A stretch of 64,000 bases of DNA from CBDFJH01 sp965198095 (GCA_965198095.1 OZ240239.1:2604001-2668000), one strand, 5' to 3'; positions 42,177 through 51,312 are shown, numbered from the stretch's first letter. Program-made: numbers and translations. Notes: generated from the sequence alone by a model not told the origin.

Positions 42177-42761
42177 ATGCTGAAGCGATGCTATGATTGG
42201 GTGATGGGGTGGTCCGATAGCCCCTACGGTACACCCGCGCTCTTCTTGATTGCCTTTGCCGAGTCTTCCTTCTTTCCCGTTCCTCCCGACGTCCTCCTGA
42301 TGGCCCTGGCGATTTCCGCCTCGAGCCGCTCCCTCTTTTACGCGCTCGTCTGTTCGGTCGGTTCCGTGCTGGGCGGAGTCGTCGGCTACGTCATCGGGCT
42401 GGAGTTCTATGAGCTCGTCGGACATCGAATCATCGACTTCTATGGTGTATCCGAGCAGTTCGACGCTGTCGGCGGACGCTACAAGGAGCGTGCCTTCATC
42501 GCCGTGGCTGTCGCAGGATTCACTCCGATTCCGTATAAGGTGTTCACGATCTCCGCCGGCCTCTTCCGGATTCCCCTCCTCACGTTCGTGGCGGGTTCCG
42601 TCCTCGGGAGGTCCGGCCGCTTTTTTCTGGTCGGCGGGCTGTTCCGCCTCTTCGGGCCCTCCATCAGAACCTTCGTAGACCGGTATTTCAACCTGCTGTC
42701 GATCCTGTTCGTGATCCTTCTCGTGTTGGGATTCGTTGTGATCAAGGGCGTGGCAGACTGA
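42177..42761 (+). CDS. DedA/VTT-domain membrane protein (YqaA-like)
   Basis: 194 residues from ATG 42177. FLIAFAESSFFPVPPDVLLM and VGSVLGGVVGYVIGLEFYEL are the VTT re-entrant helix motifs, and GFTPIPYKVFTISAGLFRI is the second conserved segment. The family flips or scrambles lipids such as undecaprenyl phosphate or phosphatidylethanolamine. The longer frame from 41952 would add 75 residues with no similarity to the family, so I shorten it. It converges with the enolase-superfamily gene on the other strand. Confidence 0.88.
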   Translation: MLKRCYDWVMGWSDSPYGTPALFLIAFAESSFFPVPPDVLLMALAISASSRSLFYALVCSVGSVLGGVVGYVIGLEFYELVGHRIIDFYGVSEQFDAVGGRYKERAFIAVAVAGFTPIPYKVFTISAGLFRIPLLTFVAGSVLGRSGRFFLVGGLFRLFGPSIRTFVDRYFNLLSILFVILLVLGFVVIKGVAD

Positions 42762-42814
42762 AAGCCCGGCCGATCAGGCTCCGGCCGCGACACGGCTGCG
42801 TGATCTTTCCAGAT

Positions 42815-44119
42815 TCAGTCCGTCCGCCGCCCTGCCGCCGTATTGTCACTTCCTTTGGCGCCCAGAGCAGTCTTCTCGGTCTCCCGCACCGGTCCCTCCT
42901 GTGTCTCCTCGTACAACGCATCGAAGCGCCAGGTGCCGTCGTCTTCCACAAGTTCCAGGCGAGCCCCCCTTTCGCAGATCGGCTGCGCGTCCGCCGCGTA
43001 GACGCGCCGAAGTCTCTGCAGGCCGCATCCGTACCAGGTGACCTCCCCGCTGTCACGTACGTAGCGATAGAGGTGCCTGGGCGGGTCGACGAACGTGTAG
43101 TCGACGCGGGTCTCCTCCAGCTGCTTCGGATCGACCTCTATCCCCAGCCCCGGGCGCTCGGGCACGCGTATGAACCCGGCCCTCACATGGAGCTCGGACT
43201 TGGTCATCTGTTGCCCGTAAATGTTCACGCAGGTGACGGCCGGCCACGTGGCCTGCTGGATGACGGCGCCCAGGTGCGCGGCCCACGCCGTGGTGACGCC
43301 TGTGCCGGTGAGCTGCAGCCAGAGCGGCTTGTTCGCCTTGTGACAGACGGCGGCCCGAGACAGGTTTTCGGAAGCGCCCCTGTTGAGGACGAAGCCATCT
43401 GCGACTTCTTCCTTGAGCACCGTCAGGATGTCTGGAGCTCCAAAGTGCATGGCGATCGGCCGGTTGATGTGCGTCCGGATCTGTCGGTTCCCGGCAACGT
43501 CGTCCTGGGGGATCGGGGTCTCGATGATGGAGACTGCCTCGTAGCGCTCCAGCGCCTTCAGGTGAGGCACGGCGTTCGCTGCATTGACGAGTGAGCCGTT
43601 ATAGTCCAGGTCCAGGTCGAAGCCGGCCGGCACGGCATCGAGTATGGCACGGACGGCCGCGTCCAGGTCGAACCAGGGTCTCGCCTTGAGCTTGGCGTTT
43701 ACGTAGCCCGCCTCCACCGCCTGCCGGCACTCTTCCGCCCAGCCCTCCGGCGGCATGTCCATCGCCCACCAGCTGATCGGACACCAGTCGCGCACCTTGG
43801 TGCCGAGGATCCGGTATACCGGCACGCCGAGCGACTTCGCGATGCCGTCCATCAGGGCGATCTGGACGCCTGCACCCAGTTCGTCTTCCCACATCAGCTC
43901 GGCGGCTTCATGCCCCAGGATGCGATTTTCGATGTCGTCAGGCACCTTGCAGTGGGTGTAGTTCGGAATCGTCTCTCCCAGCCCGCTGACGCCGTTGTCG
44001 AACTCGATTCGACAGATCTGAGCGATCCGCCAGTGGGGGAGCCAGTACTGAAGGTACTGGTTCGCGTGGGGGGCGAACGGCACGTCGTGATGCGTCAGCT
44101 CGATCGATACGACCTTCAT
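42815..44119 (-). CDS. Enolase-superfamily protein (mandelate racemase/muconate lactonizing type)
   Basis: 434 residues. The KxK motif is AKLKARPW, the metal-ligand strand DLDYNGS, and ETPIPQDD the second ligand. The third-ligand strand reads ADGFVLNRG without the usual Glu/Asp and the end of the barrel has LWLQLTGTGVTTAW. The enzyme abstracts a proton alpha to a carboxylate, as in sugar-acid dehydratases. Closely similar genes are common in Latescibacterota-like and Poribacteria genomes. The tail after residue 380 is family-atypical. Substrate unknown; the missing third acidic ligand is worth checking. Confidence 0.9.
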   Translation of the reverse strand: MKVVSIELTHHDVPFAPHANQYLQYWLPHWRIAQICRIEFDNGVSGLGETIPNYTHCKVPDDIENRILGHEAAELMWEDELGAGVQIALMDGIAKSLGVPVYRILGTKVRDWCPISWWAMDMPPEGWAEECRQAVEAGYVNAKLKARPWFDLDAAVRAILDAVPAGFDLDLDYNGSLVNAANAVPHLKALERYEAVSIIETPIPQDDVAGNRQIRTHINRPIAMHFGAPDILTVLKEEVADGFVLNRGASENLSRAAVCHKANKPLWLQLTGTGVTTAWAAHLGAVIQQATWPAVTCVNIYGQQMTKSELHVRAGFIRVPERPGLGIEVDPKQLEETRVDYTFVDPPRHLYRYVRDSGEVTWYGCGLQRLRRVYAADAQPICERGARLELVEDDGTWRFDALYEETQEGPVRETEKTALGAKGSDNTAAGRRTD

Positions 44120-44400
44120 GAAATCCCCCTATTCTGAAATCCTTCGCCGAGCTTTAGGTGAACGTCCCGGCAAGGAAGCGGCCGTTTCGGCTCGCGTGAC
44201 TGCTGTGACATCCGTGACCGGATCAGCCCTGAGGCCGTCAGATCCTCATCGGCTGGCCCGGTGGGGAGGCCGTCGACGTTTGAATATCAGACGCGGCCGC
44301 TTGAAAGTCAATGCGACCCGATCTCGGCCCTTGGACGGCATTTGGCCCCGACTTTTCTGGAGAATGTGCTTGCACCCGGTCAGCTTTCTTGTATTTTTAG

Positions 44401-44520
44401 CAGGCCGTCACAGGCCGTCACAGGCCGTCACAGGCCGTCACAGGCCGTCACAGGCCGTCACAGGCCGTCACAGGCCGTCACAGGCCGTCACAGGCCGTCA
44501 CAGGCCGTCACAGGCGGTCG
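44401..44520 (+). repeat. Tandem array of a 10-base unit (CAGGCCGTCA) directly before tRNA-Pro
   Basis: Eleven exact copies of CAGGCCGTCA fill 44401-44510, and 44511-44520 is a degenerate copy (CAGGCGGTCG). The tRNA begins ten bases later. Units are one helical turn long. A frame through the array gives RHRPSQAVTG repeats but is an accident of period 10 (30 bases per three frames). No coding role is likely. Confidence 0.95.
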
Positions 44521-44530
44521 AATGAAGCGT

Positions 44531-44607
44531 CGGGGCGTGGCTCAGTCCGGTAGAGCGCCTGCTTCGGGAGCAGGAGGCCCCCGGTTCAAATCCGGGCGCC
44601 CCGACCA
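44531..44607 (+). tRNA. tRNA-Pro (anticodon CGG), CCA encoded
   Basis: Acceptor CGGGGCG/CGCCCCG, anticodon stem CCTGC/GCAGG, loop TTCGGGA, anticodon CGG, T-arm CCGGTTCAAATCCGG, A and CCA. The downstream ATTAAAACAAAAAGTTACGGA parallels the flank of the tRNA-Pro at 37360-37436. Confidence 0.96.
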
Positions 44608-44734
44608 TTAAAACAAAAAGTTACGGAATCTGTTCGCGCACCTTGTTCTCGTCGGGTGTCGCCTGAACCGCGATCGATCAGGTTTAGAACCGCTCGCGGC
44701 AGTCGTGGTTTTGCGGAGTTCCTCTCCTTAAGAT

Positions 44735-45511
44735 CTACTTCGTGCAATGGAAGATCTCTCCTGCGGCCTCTGTGTGAACGGCGATTCGAACGCGCTCTTC
44801 CCTGCCTAGAAAATCCCCCGCGACGAATTTTTCCACCTCGAAGCCGACGTCTCGAAGTCTGTCGACGAAGTCCGGGCCGTAGCGACGGACGTGATCTTCC
44901 TGTCCGAACAACCGAAGCCGCGTTTCCGGATCGGTCGCACGGCCGCCCTCAACTGTCTCGGTCGCGGTGATGGGCACCAACAGGACCGCCCAGCCGCTCG
45001 GGCTGAGCACGCGATGCAGCTCGGCCATGGCCTGGCGGTCGTCGGGAACGTGCTCGAGGACGTGGCTGCAGCAGATGACGTCGAACGAATTGTCGGGGTG
45101 CCGGATATCGGTGATGTCGACTTCCTCTGCGGCATCCACGCCGCTCAGGTCGGCGGCAAGGTGGTCGAGACCGCGCAACGGCTCCAGTTGACGTCGTATG
45201 TGGGCTTCGGGTGCAACGTGAAGCATCCTTTTCGGTTTCGAGTCGAAGAGGTCGGTTCGTTCCCGAAAATAGCGCCAGACCAGTCGGTGCCGTTCCAGCG
45301 AGCCGCACCAGGGGCATCGGGCATCCGGCCTCGGAATGACTCCGGACGCGAGAAACTTGCGGGAATGCCTGGAGCAAATCGGACAGTATCGATTCCGGCC
45401 GGACAGCCAAGCGGTCTTGGCGACCGATCGGAGGCATCCGGGCCTGAGATCTCGCAAGTGCACGAATTTGTCCTGGTCGGCGGTGTTTCGGGGTGGATGA
45501 ATGCCGTTCAA
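44735..45511 (-). CDS. SAM-dependent methyltransferase with N-terminal zinc ribbon
   Basis: 258 residues. Residues 40-70 hold CPICSRH and CPWCGSLERHR, two CxxC knuckles of a zinc ribbon. The methyltransferase core has LHVAPEAHIRRQLEPL, DLSGVDAAEEVDITDI and FDVICCSHVLEHVPDDRQAM, then HRVLSPSGWAVLLVPI. This matches class I methyltransferases with strands 1-5 in order. The zinc ribbon type is found in several glycan- or secondary-metabolite-linked methyltransferases. Neighbours give no clue to the substrate. Confidence 0.88.
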   Translation of the reverse strand: MNGIHPPRNTADQDKFVHLRDLRPGCLRSVAKTAWLSGRNRYCPICSRHSRKFLASGVIPRPDARCPWCGSLERHRLVWRYFRERTDLFDSKPKRMLHVAPEAHIRRQLEPLRGLDHLAADLSGVDAAEEVDITDIRHPDNSFDVICCSHVLEHVPDDRQAMAELHRVLSPSGWAVLLVPITATETVEGGRATDPETRLRLFGQEDHVRRYGPDFVDRLRDVGFEVEKFVAGDFLGREERVRIAVHTEAAGEIFHCTK

Positions 45512-46122
45512 AGTGCGGTATGATGCCGAATATTCCTTGAGGTGTCAAGCGGGAGGCGGTCCGGTAATATTCAAGACCGGAAAGCGACCTCTTTGATGCT
45601 TGCATCGTGAAACGGAAAGATAGGTATCATCTCTTTCACCTTCAAGGCGCCGGAGCAGAACGCGCCTCCTTTGAAGGTTGCCGGCGGTGGTGAGATGGCC
45701 TGCTGACAAGGAGATCTCGCGGCGATACGAAAGATCGAGGTGTACACCGGCGACAGGCGCTGCTCCTGTTGGCGCTGGATCCCGTCCACGCCGTGGCGCT
45801 CCCCAGGCAAAAGGTTTTCGTTGCGATCACGCGATCAACAGAACTTATAGTAAACGACTGTTGTAAAATAATTTAAGGAATTTCGTGAATAATTCCGATT
45901 AGGTTATTTGGGGAGCTGTTGAGAAGTCGATCTCGGCAGGAAGTTCCGCGGAGGTCGCGCGTTGATGGCGGCCTGTGGATCGGCCAACGACAACGCGCCA
46001 AGGACCGATCATGGGCCTATCCGAGAGCTTTCGTCTTGCCTCCGATCTGCCAGTGCCAACAGGTTGGGTCAAGTCACAACGGTATCGGCAAATCAGCCTC
46101 ACAGGCGGAGAGGATCCGTGAC
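45512..46122. other. Intergenic region, AT-rich in its right half
   Basis: About 610 bases. Frames of 60-80 codons on both strands around 45570-45870 have no recognisable domain. The stretch 45840-45905 is AT-rich and could hold a promoter for the SRPBCC gene. Confidence 0.4.
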
Positions 46123-46584
46123 ATGAATGAAGTCGGAAAACTGCCCGATATTGAACACGAGGTTTACATCGATGCGCCCTCCGAACGCGTCTACGCGCTG
46201 CTCACCACCGGAGATGGGTGGGACGCTTGGTTTACCGATGGAACGACGGTGGAGCCAAGGCGTGGGGGATCGATTACGCTGCGATGGAAGAATTTCGGTG
46301 CAGGGCGCTGGACTGCGGAGGATGGTGGGCCCGTAGTCGAAGCAGATCGGAATCGGAAGTTTTCGTTCGAGTGGTCTCCCGGCAGCAATCCAACAACGGT
46401 CTGCATTACGCTTAAAAAGCTCGGCAGCGGTACGCTTGTCCGGTTGACCGAATCGGGATATTCGGCAAACGGCGAGGATCTAAAAATATGCATCGGGTGC
46501 GCTGTTGGATGGGGCGAGGCGTTGACGCTCCTGAAAACCTATCTGGAGCACGGGATTTGTTATGGCGAAGTCCCGCGGAAATGA
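46123..46584 (+). CDS. SRPBCC/AHSA1-domain protein
   Basis: 153 residues from ATG 46123, with GGAGAGGA 12 bases upstream. HEVYIDAPSERVYALLTTGD is the start of the START/AHSA1 fold, GGSITLRWKNFGAGRW the central sheet, and FSFEWSPGSNPTTVCITLKK with LVRLTESGYSANGED the last strands. A final helix GWGEALTLLKTYLEHGI completes it. Such proteins bind hydrophobic ligands or assist chaperones. The upstream frame from 45919 is not part of the protein. Confidence 0.88.
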   Translation: MNEVGKLPDIEHEVYIDAPSERVYALLTTGDGWDAWFTDGTTVEPRRGGSITLRWKNFGAGRWTAEDGGPVVEADRNRKFSFEWSPGSNPTTVCITLKKLGSGTLVRLTESGYSANGEDLKICIGCAVGWGEALTLLKTYLEHGICYGEVPRK

Positions 46585-46838
46585 TCAGTCGTGTCGCTTC
46601 CGGTCAGTTGGTCCCCAAATGGACCCACCTCGGGCAGGACATGGGTCCTGAACCGTCGATCGCAAATTGGCGACGCCGGCTCTCAATACGCTTGTGTATA
46701 TGTGCTGTTTTTGGTATATTTTACAACCTACCTTTGATCGCTGCTTTTCGCATAGAAAGGCTCTGCGTATTTATTATAACATACTGTAAATAATGATTTA
46801 AGAATTGTAGAGGTCCAACATTCTTTTCAGGGACCCAA

Positions 46839-47021
46839 ATGAATCAAAACTACAAACAGCCGAGTCGCAAGGAAGCGGAGTTGGCGGAGCGGAGGAAGCG
46901 AGGCCGGTTGATCACCCGGGCACGCCAAGGCGACGCCAACGCGTTGGCCGAGCTTCAGAAACGGCATGGGGTTACGAAGGTCTGGACGGACGCGGAAATC
47001 GAGGCCTACGAGCGTGACTGA
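46839..47021 (+). CDS. Small hypothetical protein (60 residues)
   Basis: MNQNYKQPSRKEAELAERRK, then helices ITRARQGDANALAELQKRHG and WTDAEIEAYERD. Charged and helical. A weak CAGGGA is seven bases before ATG, upstream DNA is AT-rich, and a terminator follows at 47106-47137. These support expression. The alanine-rich RQGDANALAEL pattern recalls small helix-turn-helix or sigma-like modules, but no family is recognised. Confidence 0.55.
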   Translation: MNQNYKQPSRKEAELAERRKRGRLITRARQGDANALAELQKRHGVTKVWTDAEIEAYERD

Positions 47022-47105
47022 GGGCCTTCACGCGGAGCAGGGAATACGAAACTTCGCTTGAGCCGGAGTTAGAGATTTCTTCGCAAATGGACGTGGATGC
47101 CTTCG

Positions 47106-47137
47106 GGGGCACGGTGCAGCCGTGCCCCTGCTTTTTG
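47106..47137 (+). terminator. Rho-independent terminator
   Basis: GGGGCACGG (47106-47114) pairs with CCGTGCCCC (47120-47128) around TGCAG, followed by TGCTTTTTG. It is 85 bases after the small gene and probably ends its transcript. Confidence 0.85.
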
Positions 47138-47470
47138 TAGGGCCATAATGGCGCCGTGCCGTGCTGAGGAAAACGGGGGTTCCGTTCATCGGTGTTCCAG
47201 ATTGGTCCAGAGCGCATTTCATCGCTCACGGACGACCGGTTCGTGACTCGGCTGGCATCGGTGCACCTCCCACTTCGCCCTGGCGGGAACGCCAGGCGCT
47301 TCGTCTTTTTTTCGCGAGACAGACCCATTCCCCACGTGCGAAGCCACCTTGGACCTCGTCATTCGATGGGTGAGTGCTTTCCTGATCGGAAAACATCCCA
47401 CACGGCGGTCGCGCTTTCGGAACGCTCCGAACACGACCCTTCGATGAGCGATATCCCGGAAGATGTGCGT
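47138..47470. other. Intergenic region between terminator and copper ATPase gene end
   Basis: Overlapping short frames, none with a recognisable domain or ribosome binding site. Nothing supported. Confidence 0.4.
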
Positions 47471-49756
47471 TCATGACCTGTTTCTCTCGAACCGTTTCAA
47501 CTTCAGCGCGTTCGCGATGACCGAGACCGAACTGAAGGCCATGGCCGCGCTGGCCAGTATCGGGCTCAGCAGCGGGCCGCCGAACAGGTAGAGCGCGCCG
47601 GCCGCCACCGGGATGCCGACCGAGTTGTAGAAGAAGGCCCAGAACAGGTTCTGCTTGATCGTGCGCATCACCGCACGGCTCAGCCTGAGGGCCCGAGCCA
47701 CGTCGGACAGCTGGCTGTTCATCAAGACCAAGTCCGCTGTCTCCACCGCGACATCGGTGCCCGCGGCAATGGCGATCCCCACATTGGCCTGCGCAAGGGC
47801 CGGGGCGTCGTTCACTCCGTCGCCGACCATCCCGACCCGGCGGCCGTCTTCCTGCAGGGACCGCACGACCGCGGCCTTGTCCTCCGGCAATACTTCCGCC
47901 CTCACCTCGTCGATGCCGACCCGGCGGGCGACCGCTTCCGCTGTCCGGTGGTTGTCTCCGGTGAGCATGGCCACTCTCAGGCCGTATGACTTGAGCCGTT
48001 GAACGTCGGACCGGCTGGAGGCGCGCAGTCTGTCGCCGACGCCAATCACGCCGACGAGCCGGCCGTCTACGGCGACCCAGACCGGGGTCGCGCCTTCTTC
48101 GCTCGGCTTCGTCACCTCATCCGGATCGACCCCGAGGCGTTCGCCGATCATTCTCCGACTCCCCACGACGACCCAGCAGTCGCCGACGCGGGCTCGCGCC
48201 CCGTGGCCGGGCACGGCCTCGAAGTCGGTCACGGCGTGGCGTTCGGTTGCGCGTTCCCCGGCGTGGGCCACGATCGCTCGCGCCAGCGGATGTTCGGAGC
48301 CCTGCTCCACCGAAGCGGCCAGCGAGAGCACCTCCTCTTCAGACCTCTCTTCGAGCGCGATCACCTCGGTGACCGTTGCCTCCCCTGTGGTGATGGTGCC
48401 CGTCTTGTCCAGGATGACGGTATCCAGTCCGGCGGCTGCTTCGAGAGCGGCGGGGTGCTTCACCAGGATGCCGAGTTGGGCGCCTCGCCCAGTCCCGACC
48501 AAGATGGCCATCGGTGTCGCGAGGCCGAGGCTACACGGGCAGGCGATGATCAGGATGGCCAAGAAGATTTGAAGGACAAAGGCCGGGCTTGCACCGCCGA
48601 TCAGCCAAGCCCCGCCGGCGACGAGTGAGATGCCCATAACGATCGGCACGAAATGGCAGGAAATCGTGTCGGCCAGCCGTGAGACGGGCGCTTGGCCTTG
48701 CTGTGCCCTCTCCACCTGTCGCACGATCTGTGCCAGCACCGTATCTCTCCCGACGCGCGTAGTGCGCACCGCCAAAAGGCCTTGTTGGTTGATGCTGCCT
48801 CCAATCACGCGATCACCCACACCCTTCGCCACTGGCATCGACTCGCCCGTAACCATCGACTCGTCCACGACCGAGGCCCCATCGACCACTTGGCCGTCGG
48901 TCGGCAAGGCCTCGCCCGGGCGCACACGCAGCAGGTCGCCGACCTCCACGTCATCGATCGGAACCGCGTGCTCCTCACCGTCGACCAACAGGGCGGCACG
49001 CTTGGGCTGCAGATCCATCAGGGCGTAGAGGGCTTCACCCGCGCGGTTCTTGCACAGGGTCTCCAGGTAGCGCCCCAGCAGCATCAGGGTGAGGATAGCG
49101 GAGACGGCCGTGAAGTAAGCGTCGAACGTGCCGGCAAGTCCGGCCTGCAGACGGCCAAGGCCCCAAGCGCTGAAGGCAAAGGCCGTGGCGGTGCCGATGG
49201 CGATGAGGGAGAACATGTTCGGCCCGCCACGGAGCAGGGCGCGCACCCCGTCTGCGTAGATCTGCCTGCCGATCCACATCACCGGCAGCACGAGCAGGAG
49301 GTGGAGCCAGCCCACGTGGCGTGGGTCGAGGGTAGAGGAGAGAACGTCGGGCAGGGGCAGACCCACCATGCCCATCTCGAAAACGAGGAGAGGTGCCAGA
49401 AAGAGGGCGGCCCCAGTCAGCGACCGTTTCTGCCGGTCGAGTTCGGCCCGCCTCCGCGCGCGTCGATCCCCGACGGCGGCGCCTTTTTCCAGGACTTGAT
49501 AACCCGCGTCGACGACCGCCTGCTTCAGTTTCCTGACGCGCCCGCGCCGAGGGTCATAGTTGACGTGGGCCTGCTCCGTGCCCAGGTTGACCGATGCCTG
49601 CACGACGCCCTTCCGACGGAGCAACGCGCGCTCGATGCGACGGGCACAGGCCGCGCACGTCATCCCGCCGATTTGGAAGACCCGTTCCGTGACGGGTGGA
49701 TCGGCCTGGGCGAGTTCTCGTTCGGGATCGCGTTCCAAGACTTCGTACGCCCTCAA
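47471..49756 (-). CDS. copA: Copper-exporting P1B-type ATPase
   Basis: 761 residues. The N-terminal HMA domain has QIGGMTCAACARRIERAL, the transmembrane metal site ACPCSLGLATPMAI, the phosphorylation loop DKTGTITTGE, the HP signature SEHPLARAI and the hinge GDGVNDAPALAQANVGIA. The last helices MAFSSVSVIANALKLKRF are typical of class IB-1 (Cu+) pumps. It exports Cu+ (or Ag+) from the cytosol. Six bases separate it from the csoR gene upstream, on the same strand, so the repressor is first in the operon and controls the pump. Confidence 0.96.
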   Translation of the reverse strand: MRAYEVLERDPERELAQADPPVTERVFQIGGMTCAACARRIERALLRRKGVVQASVNLGTEQAHVNYDPRRGRVRKLKQAVVDAGYQVLEKGAAVGDRRARRRAELDRQKRSLTGAALFLAPLLVFEMGMVGLPLPDVLSSTLDPRHVGWLHLLLVLPVMWIGRQIYADGVRALLRGGPNMFSLIAIGTATAFAFSAWGLGRLQAGLAGTFDAYFTAVSAILTLMLLGRYLETLCKNRAGEALYALMDLQPKRAALLVDGEEHAVPIDDVEVGDLLRVRPGEALPTDGQVVDGASVVDESMVTGESMPVAKGVGDRVIGGSINQQGLLAVRTTRVGRDTVLAQIVRQVERAQQGQAPVSRLADTISCHFVPIVMGISLVAGGAWLIGGASPAFVLQIFLAILIIACPCSLGLATPMAILVGTGRGAQLGILVKHPAALEAAAGLDTVILDKTGTITTGEATVTEVIALEERSEEEVLSLAASVEQGSEHPLARAIVAHAGERATERHAVTDFEAVPGHGARARVGDCWVVVGSRRMIGERLGVDPDEVTKPSEEGATPVWVAVDGRLVGVIGVGDRLRASSRSDVQRLKSYGLRVAMLTGDNHRTAEAVARRVGIDEVRAEVLPEDKAAVVRSLQEDGRRVGMVGDGVNDAPALAQANVGIAIAAGTDVAVETADLVLMNSQLSDVARALRLSRAVMRTIKQNLFWAFFYNSVGIPVAAGALYLFGGPLLSPILASAAMAFSSVSVIANALKLKRFERNRS

Positions 49757-49762
49757 CAGACG

Positions 49763-50062
49763 CTATCGAGTGAACTTATGTAAGACGTCCATCAGCTCTG
49801 CGATGGCCTCGTTTCCTTGTCCGGCCCGGATGGCCCGGCGCACACAGCCCTGCGTGTGGTCCTCGATGATCTGCAGGGCCACTTGGTTGAGCGCGGAACG
49901 CACGGCGCTGATCTGTACCAGGATGTCCACGCAATAGCGGTCTTCCTCGATCATCCGGCTGATGCCCTGAACTTGGCCGGCAATACGGTTCATGCGAGGC
50001 CGCAGGGCGAATTTGTGGGGCTGTTTCACGCGCTTTTTCGACACGTCGGTCTCGTTGGCCAC
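49763..50062 (-). CDS. csoR: CsoR-family copper-sensing repressor
   Basis: 99 residues. RMNRIAGQVQGISRMIEEDR, YCVDILVQISAVRSALNQVA and IIEDHTQGCVRRAIR carry the Cys-His-Cys Cu+ ligands (C in YCVDIL, H and C in DHTQGCV) of CsoR. It represses its operon and releases DNA when Cu+ binds. The operator-like palindrome lies between the -35 and -10 of its own promoter (50100-50127). Confidence 0.94.
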   Translation of the reverse strand: MANETDVSKKRVKQPHKFALRPRMNRIAGQVQGISRMIEEDRYCVDILVQISAVRSALNQVALQIIEDHTQGCVRRAIRAGQGNEAIAELMDVLHKFTR

Positions 50063-50099
50063 GGTTGTTTCTTCCTTTTCGGGTTGAGTGGATTATTTT

Positions 50100-50127
50100 A
50101 ATATACCCCTGTAGGGTATATTGTCAA
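50100..50127 (-). promoter_or_regulatory. csoR-copA promoter with CsoR-type operator
   Basis: Read on the minus strand: TTGACA (50127-50122), 16 bases, TATATT (50105-50100). The spacer contains ATATACCC (50101-50108), a 5-base spacer and GGGTATAT (50114-50121), a palindrome of the TACCC/GGGTA type that CsoR proteins recognise. Placement between -35 and -10 is ideal for repression. Confidence 0.9.
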
Positions 50128-50868
50128 GGCCTGCATTCACGCGCTCGGTAGATACGGAATACCTCTATCTGCTCGGGGATATCATCGACGCCGATTCGTT
50201 GAAGGCGCGGTGGCACTGGCCGACGGCATTCACACAGGTTGTACAAACGATTCTGGACCGGGCGCACAACGGCACGAAGGTCTCCTATGTGCCGGGGGAA
50301 TCACGACCGGTATCTGGGTAATCTGGTAGAACTCGGGACCCGGCTGGCCGGGGTCCAAGTGGCCTGGGAGTGTGAGCACGAGCTGGTCGACGGTCGCCGG
50401 ATGCTGACGCTTCACGGAGACGCGTTCGATCCGGTTCTTCGGAACTACCAATCGTTCAACGGTCTCGGCGTCTACATCCAAAATGCTCTGGTGACGCTGA
50501 ATGGCGCCTTGAACTCGGTGCGCAGCGTCATGGAGATGCCCTTCTTCGCCTTTTCCGAGGCAGTCAAGCGCGGGTCCAAGCGGGCGATGCAGTACATTTT
50601 GGACTTCGAGACGCTGGCTGCGCAGAGTGTGGCTGCGCGCGGCGTGGACGGGGTCATCTGCGGGCATATTCACGCACCCAAGCTGAGAGAGATCGACGGC
50701 GTTCTCTACGGAAACTGTGGGGATTGGGTGGAGAACTGCACGGCACTGGCGGAGACGTTCGACGGAGAGCTGAAGATACTGGACTGGAAACAGGCTGTGT
50801 TGAAGCCCGCACCGGCCTCAGCGGGAACGGGCAGAACCGCATTCGGATTCAGCCTCAACCCCCGGTGA
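50121..50868 (+). pseudogene. Truncated, frameshifted LpxH-like metallophosphoesterase
   Basis: From 50151 the sequence reads DTEYLYLLGDIIDADSLKAR, then VVQTILDRAHNGTKVSYVPG, matching UDP-2,3-diacylglucosamine pyrophosphatase-like phosphoesterases. At the five-G run near 50295-50299 one extra base breaks the frame. In the next frame NHDRYLGNLVELGTRLAGVQ continues and ends LKILDWKQAVLKP. The 40 N-terminal residues with the first metal site (SDxHLG) are missing. The left end coincides with the csoR promoter, so the gene looks truncated by arrival of the copper module. The conserved GHIHAP and NCGDWVENC are intact in the C-terminal half. Confidence 0.8.
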
Positions 50869-51312
50869 GGAGCAACGCGGAAGCAGCTAGAGAGCCGAAA
50901 CGCCACGGCCGCGATGACATCCAGCCCGAATCACTCGTGAGATCTGAAAAATCTGCGTAAATACTGGGCCTTCCAGTTATTGCACCCAAACAAAGTTTTT
51001 CAGATCAAATTGTATAACTGATTGTCCTACATAAAATTATGAAGTTTTTCAGCAAATTGATGAATTATTCAGGCTAAGGAATCGAAAACGCCATCGCAGT
51101 CGTGAACGTGAGGGTCTCGAGGGTAGGAGGGCGATCAGACTTGGCCGAATATCCGCGGAACGGAGACCCTGGCCCCGAAGTGGGATGACCGTTTTGAGGC
51201 ATACGCCTTATGAGACAAGATCTTTCGGAGGCAGGTCACTTTTTCCTGGATATCGCGTCGAATTCTGAGCATCATGCTCAGCTTCGGAGGCGCGCGCGTT
51301 GCGGAGAGGAGT
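50869..51312. other. Intergenic region, AT-rich
   Basis: About 440 bases. 50945-51075 is AT-rich and could hold the promoter of the lipid kinase gene. No gene or clear promoter. Confidence 0.4.

Noticed and set aside
44401..44520. CRISPR array
   Set aside because: The repeat unit is only 10 bases and there are no spacers or cas genes.
48692..49783. 363-codon open frame (plus) over copA
   Set aside because: Antisense shadow of CopA with no recognisable motif.
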